A stretch of 35,110 nucleotides of DNA from an archaeon (GCA_021828185.1 JAKASI010000012.1:1-35110), one strand, 5' to 3'; positions 15,803-24,135 are shown, counted from the stretch's first letter. Notes: a model not told the origin generated them from the sequence alone. Program-made: numbers and translations.

Positions 15803-17917
15803 GCCCTGGCGGGAAACCATCGCCCGGGCATCCACGGCGGACGCCGAGGCCCCGGTCACGATCAGCGGATTGACTTCGATCTCTTCGAGGGCCGGGTTCT
15901 CTGCCAAGATCTTCGAGAAGCTCGAGACTACCTTGACCAATCGCCCTAGAGGAACTCTCGGTCCCCTTCTGTAGCCCCGAAGCACCTCTGCAAGCTTCGT
16001 CCCTTCGAGCACGGACCTTGCCCCCGAAGGCGTCACAGGGGCGACCGCCACTGACACGTCTCTCGAGAGTCCGACGCGGGTTCCGCCGAGGCCAACGGCG
16101 ACCACCGGCCCGAAGGCCATGTCTCTCTTGCCACCGAGGATCAGCTCGACGCCTCCCAGTACCATCTCCTGAACGAGCACCCCGTCGAAACGCACACCGC
16201 GCTTCTCTGCGGTCTTCCTGAGCATCTCGAAGGACGACTGCGCTTCCCCGGGGTCCTTCACGCCCAAGATGACTCCGCCTGCGTCAGTCTTGTGCGGCAG
16301 GTCCCTGGACAGGAGCTTGCATGCCACTGGATACCTTACCCTGCCGAGGAGCTCGAAGTTCTTTGGCTTGCGGAGGACTACCGACCTCGGTTCCTTGAGG
16401 CCGTAGCGTCGCAGCAGACCTGCGACTTCCTGATGGGAGAGCTGACCCGGCCTCCAGCCGGACCGCTTTGGCCTTACATGCGTCATGGGTGGTTGTTTCG
16501 CCGCCTTCAACGCCTCGGAATAGAACCAGGTCGAAGCCAGTGCCCTGACGGCCCTTTCAGGCGTAGGGAAGCTTGGGATGCCGCTGCGTATGAAGCTCTT
16601 CTGAATCTCTATGGCTAGCTCCGCCCGACCGACCACACACATGCACACAGGCTTCTCCGCCTTCCTTGCTACTTCCACGAGCCTGTCAGCTATGTCGGGG
16701 TCGATCGCAGGGGCCTGATGTGTCGGGAGCACGAGGACGAGGTCATACTGGGGGAGCCCCACGACTTCTTCCACTACCTTCACGAAATCTGCGGTCTTCG
16801 CAGACGCCGTGAGGTCGATTGGATTGCCGAGGGAGGCATTGGACATGAAGCCCCCCTCCCCGAACTCTGAGCGCAACTGTTTCGCGGCTCCCGGGCGAAG
16901 GGGCTCTACTCGGAGCCCGGACCTCTGCGCCTCGTCGGCCGCTATCGCCCCGACCCCTCCAGCGTTGGTCACGATGGCGAGCCTGTTCCCGGACGGCGGC
17001 AACATCGAGAGCGAGACGGCGAAGTCGACCAGCTCCTGGAAGCTTTCCGCTTCGACGACCCCCGCCTGCCTGAACGCCGCCCGGTACACATCATAGTCTC
17101 CTACGAGCGACGCGGTATGGGTCAGAGCCGCCCTGGCTCCGCTCCCAGTCTTGCCGACCTTCAGGACAACCACCGGCTTCCTCTTGGATACGCGGCGGGC
17201 GACTTCCATGAATCTTCTGCCGTCGCGCAGGCCTTCGACGTAGACTGCGATCATCCTAGCCTCCGGGTCGCCGGAGAAATACTCCATCACATCCTCAACC
17301 GAGACATCCACCTGGTTCCCCGTACCGACCAGGGCCCTGACCCCGACTTCGTTCGCGGCGAGCTCTTCGACGATGACCTGGCCGAGGTGGCCGCTCTGGG
17401 TGATTATCACGATCCCTCCCTTGACGGGCTTCAGAAGTGCTGGGACTGTTCTCCCGTCCGGGAGCACCTTGGTGGGGCGCAGGAAGAGCGAGTCGACCCC
17501 GGACTTCGTGTCGACCACGCCTATGGTGTTGGGACCGATTATCCTCATGCCCCTCTTGGCTGCCTCCCTTGCGATCCTGGCTTCGACGTCCGCATTCCCC
17601 GTTTCGGCGTAGCCACTGGTGACGATGATGGCTGCCTTCACCCCCGCCTCCGCGGCCGAGCCGACCAGGGCCTCGGTCTGGGATTCAGGGACCGCAACGA
17701 TGAGCAGTTCGGGGACCTCAGGGAGCGACGCTATCGACGGATACGCCCGACTGCCGCCAACGAACTCGTGGGCAGGATTCAGCGCGTAGAGCGACGCCCC
17801 AAGGAGACCTTTCGCCCGATTCTCCAAGAGGTTCTGGAAAATGATGGACCCAAGCTTGTTGGGGTCTTCAGAGACCCCGGCCACCGCGACGCTCTTCGGC
17901 TCGAAGAAACTCTCCAT
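15788..17917 (-). CDS. acdAB: Acyl-CoA synthetase (ADP-forming), fused alpha-beta
   Basis: Interconverts acid, CoA and ATP with acyl-CoA, ADP and phosphate. From ATG 17917 the chain is 709 aa, the size of single-chain ADP-forming enzymes. The order is a CoA-binding Rossmann domain (FFEPKSVAVAGVSEDPNKLG), two succinyl-CoA-ligase-like domains with the phospho-accepting histidine in ALTHTAS at about residue 267, and a C-terminal ATP-grasp domain from about 490 (PHKTDAGGV, then EVNPLIV). The open frame reaches 18004, but family alignment places the start at 17917. In archaea this family includes acetyl-CoA synthetases and the 3-hydroxypropionate and 4-hydroxybutyrate CoA ligases of Thaumarchaeota. 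Which acid is used here is not shown by the sequence. Confidence 0.93.
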   Translation of the reverse strand: MESFFEPKSVAVAGVSEDPNKLGSIIFQNLLENRAKGLLGASLYALNPAHEFVGGSRAYPSIASLPEVPELLIVAVPESQTEALVGSAAEAGVKAAIIVTSGYAETGNADVEARIAREAAKRGMRIIGPNTIGVVDTKSGVDSLFLRPTKVLPDGRTVPALLKPVKGGIVIITQSGHLGQVIVEELAANEVGVRALVGTGNQVDVSVEDVMEYFSGDPEARMIAVYVEGLRDGRRFMEVARRVSKRKPVVVLKVGKTGSGARAALTHTASLVGDYDVYRAAFRQAGVVEAESFQELVDFAVSLSMLPPSGNRLAIVTNAGGVGAIAADEAQRSGLRVEPLRPGAAKQLRSEFGEGGFMSNASLGNPIDLTASAKTADFVKVVEEVVGLPQYDLVLVLPTHQAPAIDPDIADRLVEVARKAEKPVCMCVVGRAELAIEIQKSFIRSGIPSFPTPERAVRALASTWFYSEALKAAKQPPMTHVRPKRSGWRPGQLSHQEVAGLLRRYGLKEPRSVVLRKPKNFELLGRVRYPVACKLLSRDLPHKTDAGGVILGVKDPGEAQSSFEMLRKTAEKRGVRFDGVLVQEMVLGGVELILGGKRDMAFGPVVAVGLGGTRVGLSRDVSVAVAPVTPSGARSVLEGTKLAEVLRGYRRGPRVPLGRLVKVVSSFSKILAENPALEEIEVNPLIVTGASASAVDARAMVSRQGLLKV

Positions 17918-18026
17918 CCCCCGACGTCCTGGCAACCCAGCCCCGCGGGTCCAGACCACGGCACAAAAACGTGCAGCCTGCTCCTCCCTGCCGCGCGTCC
18001 GCACCGGAGATGCCGACGAGAGCCGG

Positions 18027-18464
18027 CTAGACCAGGTTCACCGACACGCCCACTCCGATTCCCTCCCTGACGGCCCCGGTCACGACGCAGTAGTTCTCGA
18101 ATATCTCGAGGCACCTGTTCACCCTGCTCTTGTCTGCAGGCTCGCGGAGCTTCGCCCTTATGGAGACGTCCACCTTCTTGACCCTCCAGTATCCCTCCTC
18201 GTTCCGTTCCACCGTAGGCTCGGCATCGGTCTCGATGTCCAACACTTCGACCTTCGACCTGCTCAGGCAGAAGAGGAGCGAAGCGCTCAGGCAGTTGGCG
18301 ATGGACGCGGTGAGAACCCTCGACGCGTTAGGTCCGTCCAGGGCGCCGAGAGGTGCAGGCTCGTCCATGGTGAACCCCTCCCCCTCCACCCCTGGGAAGG
18401 TCACCCTGAACTGGTACCCGTTGAGGAGTTTCACTTTGACCCTCGGCTTGGGAGGCTCTGACAT
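18027..18464 (-). CDS. OsmC/Ohr-family protein
   Basis: A 145-aa member of the OsmC family, whose studied members reduce organic hydroperoxides with two cysteines. Cys58 lies in ASIANCLSASLLFCL and Cys126 in FENYCVVTGAVREGI. These are the two family positions, separated by the expected distance. Cys66 and Cys118 are extra and could add a second disulfide or a metal site. The conserved Arg of Ohr-type enzymes is not obvious, so it is closer to the broad OsmC group than to true Ohr. It lies 49 bases downstream of the NifX-like gene and 109 bases before the synthetase gene on the same strand. A TAAAT box at about 18492 could give it its own promoter. Confidence 0.87.
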   Translation of the reverse strand: MSEPPKPRVKVKLLNGYQFRVTFPGVEGEGFTMDEPAPLGALDGPNASRVLTASIANCLSASLLFCLSRSKVEVLDIETDAEPTVERNEEGYWRVKKVDVSIRAKLREPADKSRVNRCLEIFENYCVVTGAVREGIGVGVSVNLV

Positions 18465-18513
18465 CTATCTCGCCCGGCATGAGGAGACAGTCGGATTTAC
18501 GGCTAACCCACGC

Positions 18514-18879
18514 TCAGTGGAGGAACTCAAGGTGGTTGTCGAGTCTGCCGTCGGCTAGTGCCTTCACGGCGTCGTCCGCACTGCGGACCCTGGTCACGAA
18601 GACCTTCTTCCCGGCCGCCCTGATCGATTCGGCCATCGGCCTCCCCATCCCTCCGGAGATGACCACGTCGCAGTCGGCGATGTTGGAGAGCATGGTGCTG
18701 TGCAGCCGCCCTTCCGTTTCTGCGCCTTCGCGATGCTCGCCCGGTCCGTGCCCCACCTTGTCCCTGACCTCCCTTCCCTTCACCGCTCCCTCCTCGATGT
18801 CGTAGACCAGGTAGTGCCGAGCCATGCCGAAGTGGGCCGAGACCGTCTCCAGGTCGTCCGTTACCACAGCCGCTTTCAT
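18514..18879 (-). CDS. NifX/NafY-type dinitrogenase cofactor-binding-domain protein
   Basis: A 121-aa single-domain protein of the dinitrogenase iron-molybdenum cofactor family (PF02579-like). It starts with KAAVVTDDLETVSAHFGMARHYLVYDI, the family's first strand-loop-helix with His/Met ligands. It continues with the DCDVVISGGMGRPMAESIRAAGKKVFV core and ends in a short helix. A His/Gly/Glu-rich loop (VGHGPGEHREG) could bind metal. There are no nif genes nearby. Orphan members are widespread in archaea and have no settled role, so a cofactor-chaperone role is only family-level inference. It is followed on the same strand by the OsmC-like gene, possibly in one operon. Confidence 0.87.
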   Translation of the reverse strand: MKAAVVTDDLETVSAHFGMARHYLVYDIEEGAVKGREVRDKVGHGPGEHREGAETEGRLHSTMLSNIADCDVVISGGMGRPMAESIRAAGKKVFVTRVRSADDAVKALADGRLDNHLEFLH

Positions 18880-18936
18880 GGCGCAGGGGCGCTGGGCGTC
18901 GGAGAAAAGGCATCTGCCGGCGGGGGCCGGTGCCGC

Positions 18937-19128
18937 CTAGCGAGCCTTCGTCTCCAACTCCACCACAGCGGAGGATGGCGTTGACTCCCTGTATCCCAAG
19001 TCGGCGACGACGGCCGAGCGCGAAATCAGGAGGACGTCTCTGGTGAGCCACCCGGTGGGGCTCCAGCGGCTCCCTGGCCCAACTCCACCCGTTGCGACCG
19101 GTTTAGCTTGTAAGGATCTGAATATCAT
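18937..19128 (-). CDS. Doubtful 63-aa ORF coupled to the lipoate ligase gene
   Basis: An ORF whose ATG overlaps the stop of the lipoate ligase gene (ATGA, 4-base overlap), which would allow coupled translation. It fills most of the 245-base gap before the NifX-like gene. From about codon 21 onward its third positions are G/C-rich like real genes nearby, but the first 15 codons are not. I recognise no motif. An A/T-rich AAGCTAAACC around 19102-19111 could instead be a promoter inside this region. Treat it as a weak candidate. Confidence 0.25.
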   Translation of the reverse strand: MIFRSLQAKPVATGGVGPGSRWSPTGWLTRDVLLISRSAVVADLGYRESTPSSAVVELETKAR

Positions 19129-19781
19129 ATGGCTGCGTCGCCTTCCAGCCTCACCTCCACGCCCGACCCCTTGAGGAACTTCACGAAGGCTCTGACGACG
19201 GCAGTCGCGTCGATGGGCCCGGTCCACCGGCTGATGTTTGCCACGGGGGGGCAACCCGAAGGTGGTATGCAAAGCCTGTTGAGCAGCTCCAGGTCGGAGT
19301 CAATCAGGAGGGTACCGTGTACCAGGCGCGCCTTGGGCGTCGACCGGGCGGCCATGCCCGAGACCTTGAGGCCCTGGACGTCGATTCGGTTGGGTGGCGC
19401 GAACTGTGCCGGGACCCCCAGGTCGCCCAGTGTACCGACGACGTATCTCGAAGCCTCCTCGAACATCTGTGTCGGAGACAGGAGGCGCCTTGTGTTCCTG
19501 AGGAAGAAGCTCCAGTTCAGGTTGCCCTCGTCGTGAAACACTACCCCTCCGCCAGTTGCCCTTTCGATGACCGCGACTCCGGCTCTTTTCGCCAGGGCCT
19601 CATGGTACCATCCGGATTTTGGGCTCCTCGCCTTCCCCCTGACCAGGCACTTCGAGTTGATCCAGAACCTGACGAGCTCAGGCGCTTCCACCTCCTCCAC
19701 CCTCCGAAGGAGCGCTTCCTCCCTGCGCAGGTTCGCCACGGGGTCCCTGCCCGCATCGAATTGCACCCACAGTTCTTTCAA
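19125..19781 (-). CDS. lplA: Lipoate--protein ligase A-like protein (LplA catalytic domain only)
   Basis: Activates lipoate with ATP and transfers it to lipoyl domains of 2-oxoacid dehydrogenases or glycine cleavage H protein. At 218 aa it has only the catalytic domain. Visible motifs are the RATGGG loop at 74-79 with VVFHDEGNLNWSF, and the catalytic lysine in KVSGMAAR (K139). A segment HGTLLID follows at 155-161. The accessory C-terminal domain of bacterial LplA is missing. In some archaea that part is a separate LplB protein, and no candidate is seen in this window. It shares a fold with the BirA encoded at 1701-2441 but has the lipoate-type motifs. A box at about 19810 lies 29 bases before ATG 19781. 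Confidence 0.88.
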   Translation of the reverse strand: MKELWVQFDAGRDPVANLRREEALLRRVEEVEAPELVRFWINSKCLVRGKARSPKSGWYHEALAKRAGVAVIERATGGGVVFHDEGNLNWSFFLRNTRRLLSPTQMFEEASRYVVGTLGDLGVPAQFAPPNRIDVQGLKVSGMAARSTPKARLVHGTLLIDSDLELLNRLCIPPSGCPPVANISRWTGPIDATAVVRAFVKFLKGSGVEVRLEGDAAI

Positions 19782-19830
19782 CGCGGCGTCTGCGAAGGGG
19801 CTTGCGCTTTAGACTATCGCCGAGCCGCTG

Positions 19831-20286
19831 TCAAGCTATCCCGGTGCTGATTTCGAAGTTCTGAACCAGCTGCCCCCCGCCGACTACTGTGACGTTCTGG
19901 GGGAAGACGGAGGCGCACCCGACCCAGGGGCAAGAGGGGGAGAGTGTTACGGAGTACGTTCCGGCCGGCAGCAGGGCCGAGTAGTGGCCGCTCGGGTTGA
20001 GCGCGGCTGACGAAGGCGCGCACCCCAATCCGCTACACTGGGGTGTGAAGACCAGGCTGTAGCCCGTCATGTTCTCGTTGCAGGACTGGCCGGCGGGGCA
20101 GTCGGGCTGCGAAGGACCAGCGGTCACGTAGCCCGTCACTACCCCCTGCATGGCGGGAGTGGTGGACGAGGTCTGAGACTGGGTGATGCTCCCTCCAGCT
20201 GGAGGGAAAAAGTAGAATCCGGCGGCCACAGCCGCCACGGCGAACGCTACGACGATGAAGACCACCGATACCGATTTGCCGTTCAT
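19831..20286 (-). CDS. Membrane-anchored extracellular protein with Cys-rich beta domain
   Basis: From ATG 20286 the chain is 151 aa. A short basic start and a hydrophobic segment (VSVVFIVVAFAVAAVAAGFYFF) form an uncleaved anchor or signal. A Ser/Thr/Gln linker follows, then a domain rich in Gly, Pro and Cys. The six cysteines come in paired patterns (DCPAGQSC, QCSGLGC, SCPWVGC). The segment GHYSALLPAGTYSVTLSP resembles carboxypeptidase-regulatory/Cna-B-like beta-sandwich modules. An extracellular binding or structural role is inferred. The open frame extends to 20379, but a TTAAATA box at about 20343 lies inside it, so the shorter start is preferred. The gene lies downstream of, and in the same direction as, the flavoprotein gene. 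Confidence 0.7.
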   Translation of the reverse strand: MNGKSVSVVFIVVAFAVAAVAAGFYFFPPAGGSITQSQTSSTTPAMQGVVTGYVTAGPSQPDCPAGQSCNENMTGYSLVFTPQCSGLGCAPSSAALNPSGHYSALLPAGTYSVTLSPSCPWVGCASVFPQNVTVVGGGQLVQNFEISTGIA

Positions 20287-20392
20287 CCCTGTTGCCTGAC
20301 TCCCTTCCAGATGACCTGCCGGGGATTGCGGCGGTGTCCTATTTAATTGGAGGACACGATTCTCAACTTTCGTCGCCACACATGGACCCCTC

Positions 20393-21994
20393 TCAGGGTT
20401 TCGCCGCGCAGCGGGTCCCAGCTAGATATCCAAATGTGATGGCCGGACCCAATGTGGCCCCCGACCCGGCGTAGCCGGGGCCCATGACGCTGGCCGCGTT
20501 GTTCCCTACAGCGTAGAGCCCCCCGATGGGCTTCCCTTCGCCGTCGAGGACCCTTCCTTCTCCGTCAGTAACCATCCCTCCCTTCGTCCCGATGTCCCCG
20601 GCGAGTATCCTCACGCCATAGAAGGGCGGCTTCACCAGGGGCCCCAGGGTCGGGTGCGCCGCCGAGGGGTCTCCCCAGTGCCTGTCGTAGTGGCTCCCTC
20701 CTCTGTGGAAATCGGGGTCCTCGCCTGACTGGGCGTTCCGGTTGAACTTGGCGACGGTGTCCTGGAAGACCAAACTGTCGATGCCTAGCTTCGAAGCCAA
20801 CTCCTCCAGGGTCCCGCCTCTTGCGAGCCACTTCTCTGCACTCTGCTTCCTATCCCCTGCCACAGGGTACTTTGAGAGGTAGGCGGAATCGAAGACGAGA
20901 TAGGCGGGGACGTTCTTCAGGTCGTAGCGGTCATCATCGTAGGTCAGCATCGCCCTCGTAAGGTCGAGGTAGTTCATCGCCTCGTTGGCGAATCGCCTCC
21001 CCTCTGAGTTCACCATGATTGAGCCCGGGAGGGTCCGCTCGCTGGTGACCAGCCATCCTCTCTTCTCCCCTCGCTTCAGTATGAGTGTGAACCACCACGC
21101 CTCCTCCATCAAGGAGGTGGCGCCTCCAGCGGTCATGCCCATCGCTATGCCGTCGCCTGTGTTGGTGGTTGCCCCGGCGGAGTTTTCCGAGGGGACGGAG
21201 AGGTACGACTTCTTCATCGTAGGATTCCATTCGAACCCGCCCGCGGCCAAGATGACCCCACGTTTCGCCCGCACCCTCCTCTTCCCCTCCGGGGTCTTCA
21301 CTTCGACACCTGAAACTCGGCGCCCTTCCATCAGCAGTCCGACCACCCTGTGAGAAAGGAATACCGGGACCCCAGCGTCCATCAGTCCCTTCCTCAGGGC
21401 GCCGACCAGTGCCTCGCCCAGAGCAAGCGTACTCGGTTTCCGCTGCTCCAGGCCCGGCACCTCTTCTCCCCGCATCAGCGCCTCGAACTCGAGCGAGGTC
21501 GTGTGCAGACCCCCGGGTAGGTGGTACTGGGGGTTGTGCAGGATGGTACGGTACTCTTTCCCGAGCGACCTGCCGTCGAACAGGTCTGGGTCGAGGGTGC
21601 GACCTGCCTTCAGCCCTCCGTCCCACTCGGGGTGATAGTCAGGCTCGCTCTCTCTTAGGACAGGCCTGAGCGGAGAGGCCTGGACGACGAAATCGAGGGC
21701 TTCGGGCGAGTGCTCGACGAACGACCTGACGAGCGTTTCGCTCGCTCTTCCCCGGGCAAGCCTGGTGAGGTACCGAACGGCAAGGCTCTTCGAGTCCTTG
21801 ACCCCCGCCTTCCTCGCGAAGCGGTTGTTGGGGACCCAGAGCTGCCCCCCCGACAGCGATGACGACCCTCCGAACCTCTTGCCTTTTTCGAGGACGGCCA
21901 CCGAAGCACTGGCGGACGACGCAGCCAGAGCAGCGGTCAACCCACCCGCACCAGAGCCGACTACCACAACGTCGTAGGACGACTGTGCAGCCAT
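20393..21994 (-). CDS. FAD-dependent oxidoreductase (KstD / fumarate-reductase flavoprotein family)
   Basis: A 533-aa FAD_binding_2-family protein. The N-terminal dinucleotide fold is YDVVVVGSGAGGLTAALAA, followed by EKGKRFGGSSSLSGGQLWVP, the flavin-contacting segment typical of 3-ketosteroid dehydrogenases and related enoate reductases. The mid-region has GVILAAGGFEWN. The C-terminal FAD motif is GGLYAVGNNAASVMGPGYAGSGATLGPAITFG. No signal peptide or heme motif is present, so it is probably cytosolic and uses a separate electron partner. KstD, flavocytochrome c and urocanate reductase share this architecture, so the substrate is open. No steroid-degradation genes lie nearby. Confidence 0.88.
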   Translation of the reverse strand: MAAQSSYDVVVVGSGAGGLTAALAASSASASVAVLEKGKRFGGSSSLSGGQLWVPNNRFARKAGVKDSKSLAVRYLTRLARGRASETLVRSFVEHSPEALDFVVQASPLRPVLRESEPDYHPEWDGGLKAGRTLDPDLFDGRSLGKEYRTILHNPQYHLPGGLHTTSLEFEALMRGEEVPGLEQRKPSTLALGEALVGALRKGLMDAGVPVFLSHRVVGLLMEGRRVSGVEVKTPEGKRRVRAKRGVILAAGGFEWNPTMKKSYLSVPSENSAGATTNTGDGIAMGMTAGGATSLMEEAWWFTLILKRGEKRGWLVTSERTLPGSIMVNSEGRRFANEAMNYLDLTRAMLTYDDDRYDLKNVPAYLVFDSAYLSKYPVAGDRKQSAEKWLARGGTLEELASKLGIDSLVFQDTVAKFNRNAQSGEDPDFHRGGSHYDRHWGDPSAAHPTLGPLVKPPFYGVRILAGDIGTKGGMVTDGEGRVLDGEGKPIGGLYAVGNNAASVMGPGYAGSGATLGPAITFGYLAGTRCAAKP

Positions 21995-22195
21995 GGGTGT
22001 CCGGCTGGGGTCGGTCGGCGCTGTAAGTTAAGGGAGATGGGGACGACGTCGAAGATGGCGCGCAGTTGCTAGGCATGGTTTCCATCCCTGCTAGGGCATC
22101 GCTCGGGCGCCCGGCCGTGGTACATCCGTTCCTGCTGGAGAGCGTCCCAGCCTTCGGGCATAGACAGAATAACTCGAAGCCTTGGTGAAGGCTCG

Positions 22196-22639
22196 ATGCC
22201 CGGGGACACGGGTTGCTTCATCTGCAGGAAGCAGGCGGGGGAGGAGGAGTCCCCTCCCGGAGGATACATCTACCTAGGGACGCACTATGCGGTCTGCCAC
22301 GCCCCGCGCAACCTCGGCACCGCAGGGACAATCATCGTAGAGTCTAGGAGGCACTTCTTAGACTTCGGAGAGATGACGGCGGTTGAAGGGGCGGGCCTGA
22401 CAGAGTTGCTCCGTAGGCTGTTTCCGGCAATCAAGCGGGAAACGCAGGCGGAGCGGATCTATTCCCTGGCCATGATGGACGGCGTCCCTCACTTCCATCT
22501 CTGGCTTGTCCCATGGAGGACTGACGAGCCTCTTAGGGGTGTCACATACCTGGCCAGCGAGCACCAGCTGTCATCGAATGAAGAGATCGAACAGACGGTC
22601 AGGGGCATCAAGCGAGCTTTCGGCCATTCACGGGGTTAG
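22196..22639 (+). CDS. HIT-like protein with degenerate histidine triad
   Basis: A 147-aa protein with the layout of the HIT superfamily. A CFIC pair sits at residues 7-10, a HAPRNLGTAGTIIVESRRHF segment lies in the middle, and the triad-like motif HFHLWLV is at 99-105. The third histidine of the usual HxHxHxx motif is replaced by Trp103. Family members hydrolyse or transfer nucleotides through the middle histidine, which here would be His101. The early Cys pair suggests a zinc site, as in HIT and GalT proteins. It is probably a nucleotide hydrolase or transferase, but activity is uncertain because of the changed triad. It diverges from the flavoprotein gene. The 201 bases between them hold a possible TATA (GAATAACT, about 22167-22174) and nothing else I recognise. 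Confidence 0.78.
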   Translation: MPGDTGCFICRKQAGEEESPPGGYIYLGTHYAVCHAPRNLGTAGTIIVESRRHFLDFGEMTAVEGAGLTELLRRLFPAIKRETQAERIYSLAMMDGVPHFHLWLVPWRTDEPLRGVTYLASEHQLSSNEEIEQTVRGIKRAFGHSRG

Positions 22640-22679
22640 CCGCGCAGGACCGATGGACGTGAGCCCCTTATGCGACCGC

Positions 22680-23714
22680 TCAGATCGCGTTGAGGAACCG
22701 AGACAGCGCCTCCAGTCCTGACCTTAACGTGCTTTCATCCGCGGTGTAGCAGAGCCGGAACGCTTTGGGGGCCCCGAAGTAGTCCCCTGGTGCGACTAGG
22801 ACTCCAGTCTTGGCAAAGAGCTCTTTCGCCAGTGCCACCGAGCCAGGCCCCTTCTTGTATCGGACCAGGCAGAAGGGGGTCACGCCGACGTCGGCCGAGA
22901 CGCCCCCAGTCTCTGCGAGGAATCTGCGCACGAGTCTCCTGTTCGCCGAGACTAGCTTCCGCGCACGGTCTACGAACTTCTGCCTGTTCTTGAGGACCTG
23001 GGTCGCGATCCATAGAGAGTACTCCGAGTCGTGGCCGCTGACAGCCCACTTCGCGTATTTCAACCTCCGGGCGGCGCGCTTTTCAGCCATCACCCATCCG
23101 ACCCTGAGCCTCCCAAGGCCGTAGAACTTCGTCATGGTGCTGCAGACGACCGCTCCGGGAATCATTCCGAAGTTGGTCGCGGGGGAACCAGGGAAGGAGA
23201 ACTCCTTGTATGTCTCGTTGACGAAGACCAGCCCGTACTTTCGTGACGCGAGGCCGCCTGCAGCATCTTGGTCCAGGCGAGCGCCGGTAGGATTGTTGGG
23301 GTCGGTGAGACCGAGGATAGTCCTGCCCTGCCTGAGAGAGGCGAGGCTGTTCGAGACGTCCATTCCTAGGGCACGCGGCACCGTGAACATGGCCGGATAG
23401 TTGGGTAGGGGGACGACGGCCTTCTTACCTGCACCTAGGGTGGAGTAGACGAGGAAGATGGACTCCGAAGCGCCCGCCGTCGGCACGACGTTCTCAGGCT
23501 CTACCCCGTAAAGCTTTGCTACAGACTCGGCGAACTCCTGCTCACGAAGGTGGTCGTTCTCACTAGGCCCATAATCCTGGTAGGAGGCGTCGACTCCCAT
23601 AGACGACCAAGCAGGCTCGCCGAGGCCACTCGACGAAAGGTTGTATCTCGCCTTCGGGACCAGGTCGAGCACCCAACTGAACAACTTGTCTTCCTCGGGA
23701 AGCAACGGCTCCAA
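22680..23714 (-). CDS. PLP-dependent class I/II aminotransferase
   Basis: A fold-type I aminotransferase of 344 aa, short for the family (usually 380-400). Conserved elements are the phosphate-contacting GASES region at about 81-85, the substrate and cofactor loop DPNNPTGAR at 138-146, NETYKEF at 166-172, and the Schiff-base lysine in STMTKFYGLGRLRVGW (K196). The conserved Arg-type carboxylate anchor near the C-terminus is probably in AFRLCYT. The short N-terminus lacks one helix of the usual arm. The amino acid substrate is unknown. It is transcribed convergently with the HIT-like gene, 40 bases apart. A weak TTGATAAC box lies upstream near 23735. Confidence 0.88.
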   Translation of the reverse strand: MEPLLPEEDKLFSWVLDLVPKARYNLSSSGLGEPAWSSMGVDASYQDYGPSENDHLREQEFAESVAKLYGVEPENVVPTAGASESIFLVYSTLGAGKKAVVPLPNYPAMFTVPRALGMDVSNSLASLRQGRTILGLTDPNNPTGARLDQDAAGGLASRKYGLVFVNETYKEFSFPGSPATNFGMIPGAVVCSTMTKFYGLGRLRVGWVMAEKRAARRLKYAKWAVSGHDSEYSLWIATQVLKNRQKFVDRARKLVSANRRLVRRFLAETGGVSADVGVTPFCLVRYKKGPGSVALAKELFAKTGVLVAPGDYFGAPKAFRLCYTADESTLRSGLEALSRFLNAI

Positions 23715-24135
23715 GGGACCAGGGTGACTCTGTTATCAACTACCTGCATGCGGTTCTGGGCGGGCAAAGGGGAACGAGGGGCTCAAAGCTCGAGGATAGA
23801 GGCTCGGACGAACATCGTTCCTTGTCCAAAGTAATCTCAGGGAGGGCAGGGACACGGTTCTATCATGCGCCCGTAGTCGGTCTCAGATGAGACGTGCGAA
23901 ACGACGGCCCCGGTCAGGGATGGCCGCCTCGGCTCATGAAAGAAACGCGGCTGATCGGACGCTCACCGTCCCCTTCGGGTCGGACTGGAGCTAAATTCGC
24001 CAGCAGCCGAGAGCAACTTCGATTCAGGTCTGGACCCCGAGGACCTACCCTGGAGGGTCTGAAGAGCGGATTCCGGGGAACTGTCAGGAGGGTGTCTCGG
24101 CGGCCGCAGGCTCGAACGGAATGACCGGGACGGCG
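23715..24135. other. 421-base intergenic region, nothing recognised
   Basis: This gap lies between two minus-strand genes. A 76-codon open frame on the plus strand (23894-24124) has an Arg/Gly/Ser-rich product with no motif and looks like a chance frame in GC-rich DNA. I looked for tRNA, C/D box and RNase P or SRP RNA motifs by eye and found none. A leader or small RNA is possible but not supported by anything specific. Confidence 0.4.

Noticed and set aside
2525..17917. Claim of the full 3-hydroxypropionate/4-hydroxybutyrate carbon-fixation cycle
   Set aside because: Only a carboxylase and an ADP-forming acyl-CoA synthetase are present. The diagnostic 4-hydroxybutyryl-CoA dehydratase is not in the window.
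17117..18070. 317-codon plus-strand frame opposite the acyl-CoA synthetase
   Set aside because: It is an antisense shadow of a well-supported gene, common at this GC content, and no motif is visible.
18514..18879. Evidence of nitrogen fixation from the NifX-like gene
   Set aside because: The domain is widespread as an orphan in archaea and no nif structural or assembly genes are present.
23894..24124. 76-codon plus-strand frame in the 421-base gap
   Set aside because: Low-complexity Arg/Gly/Ser product without promoter or motif; probably chance.
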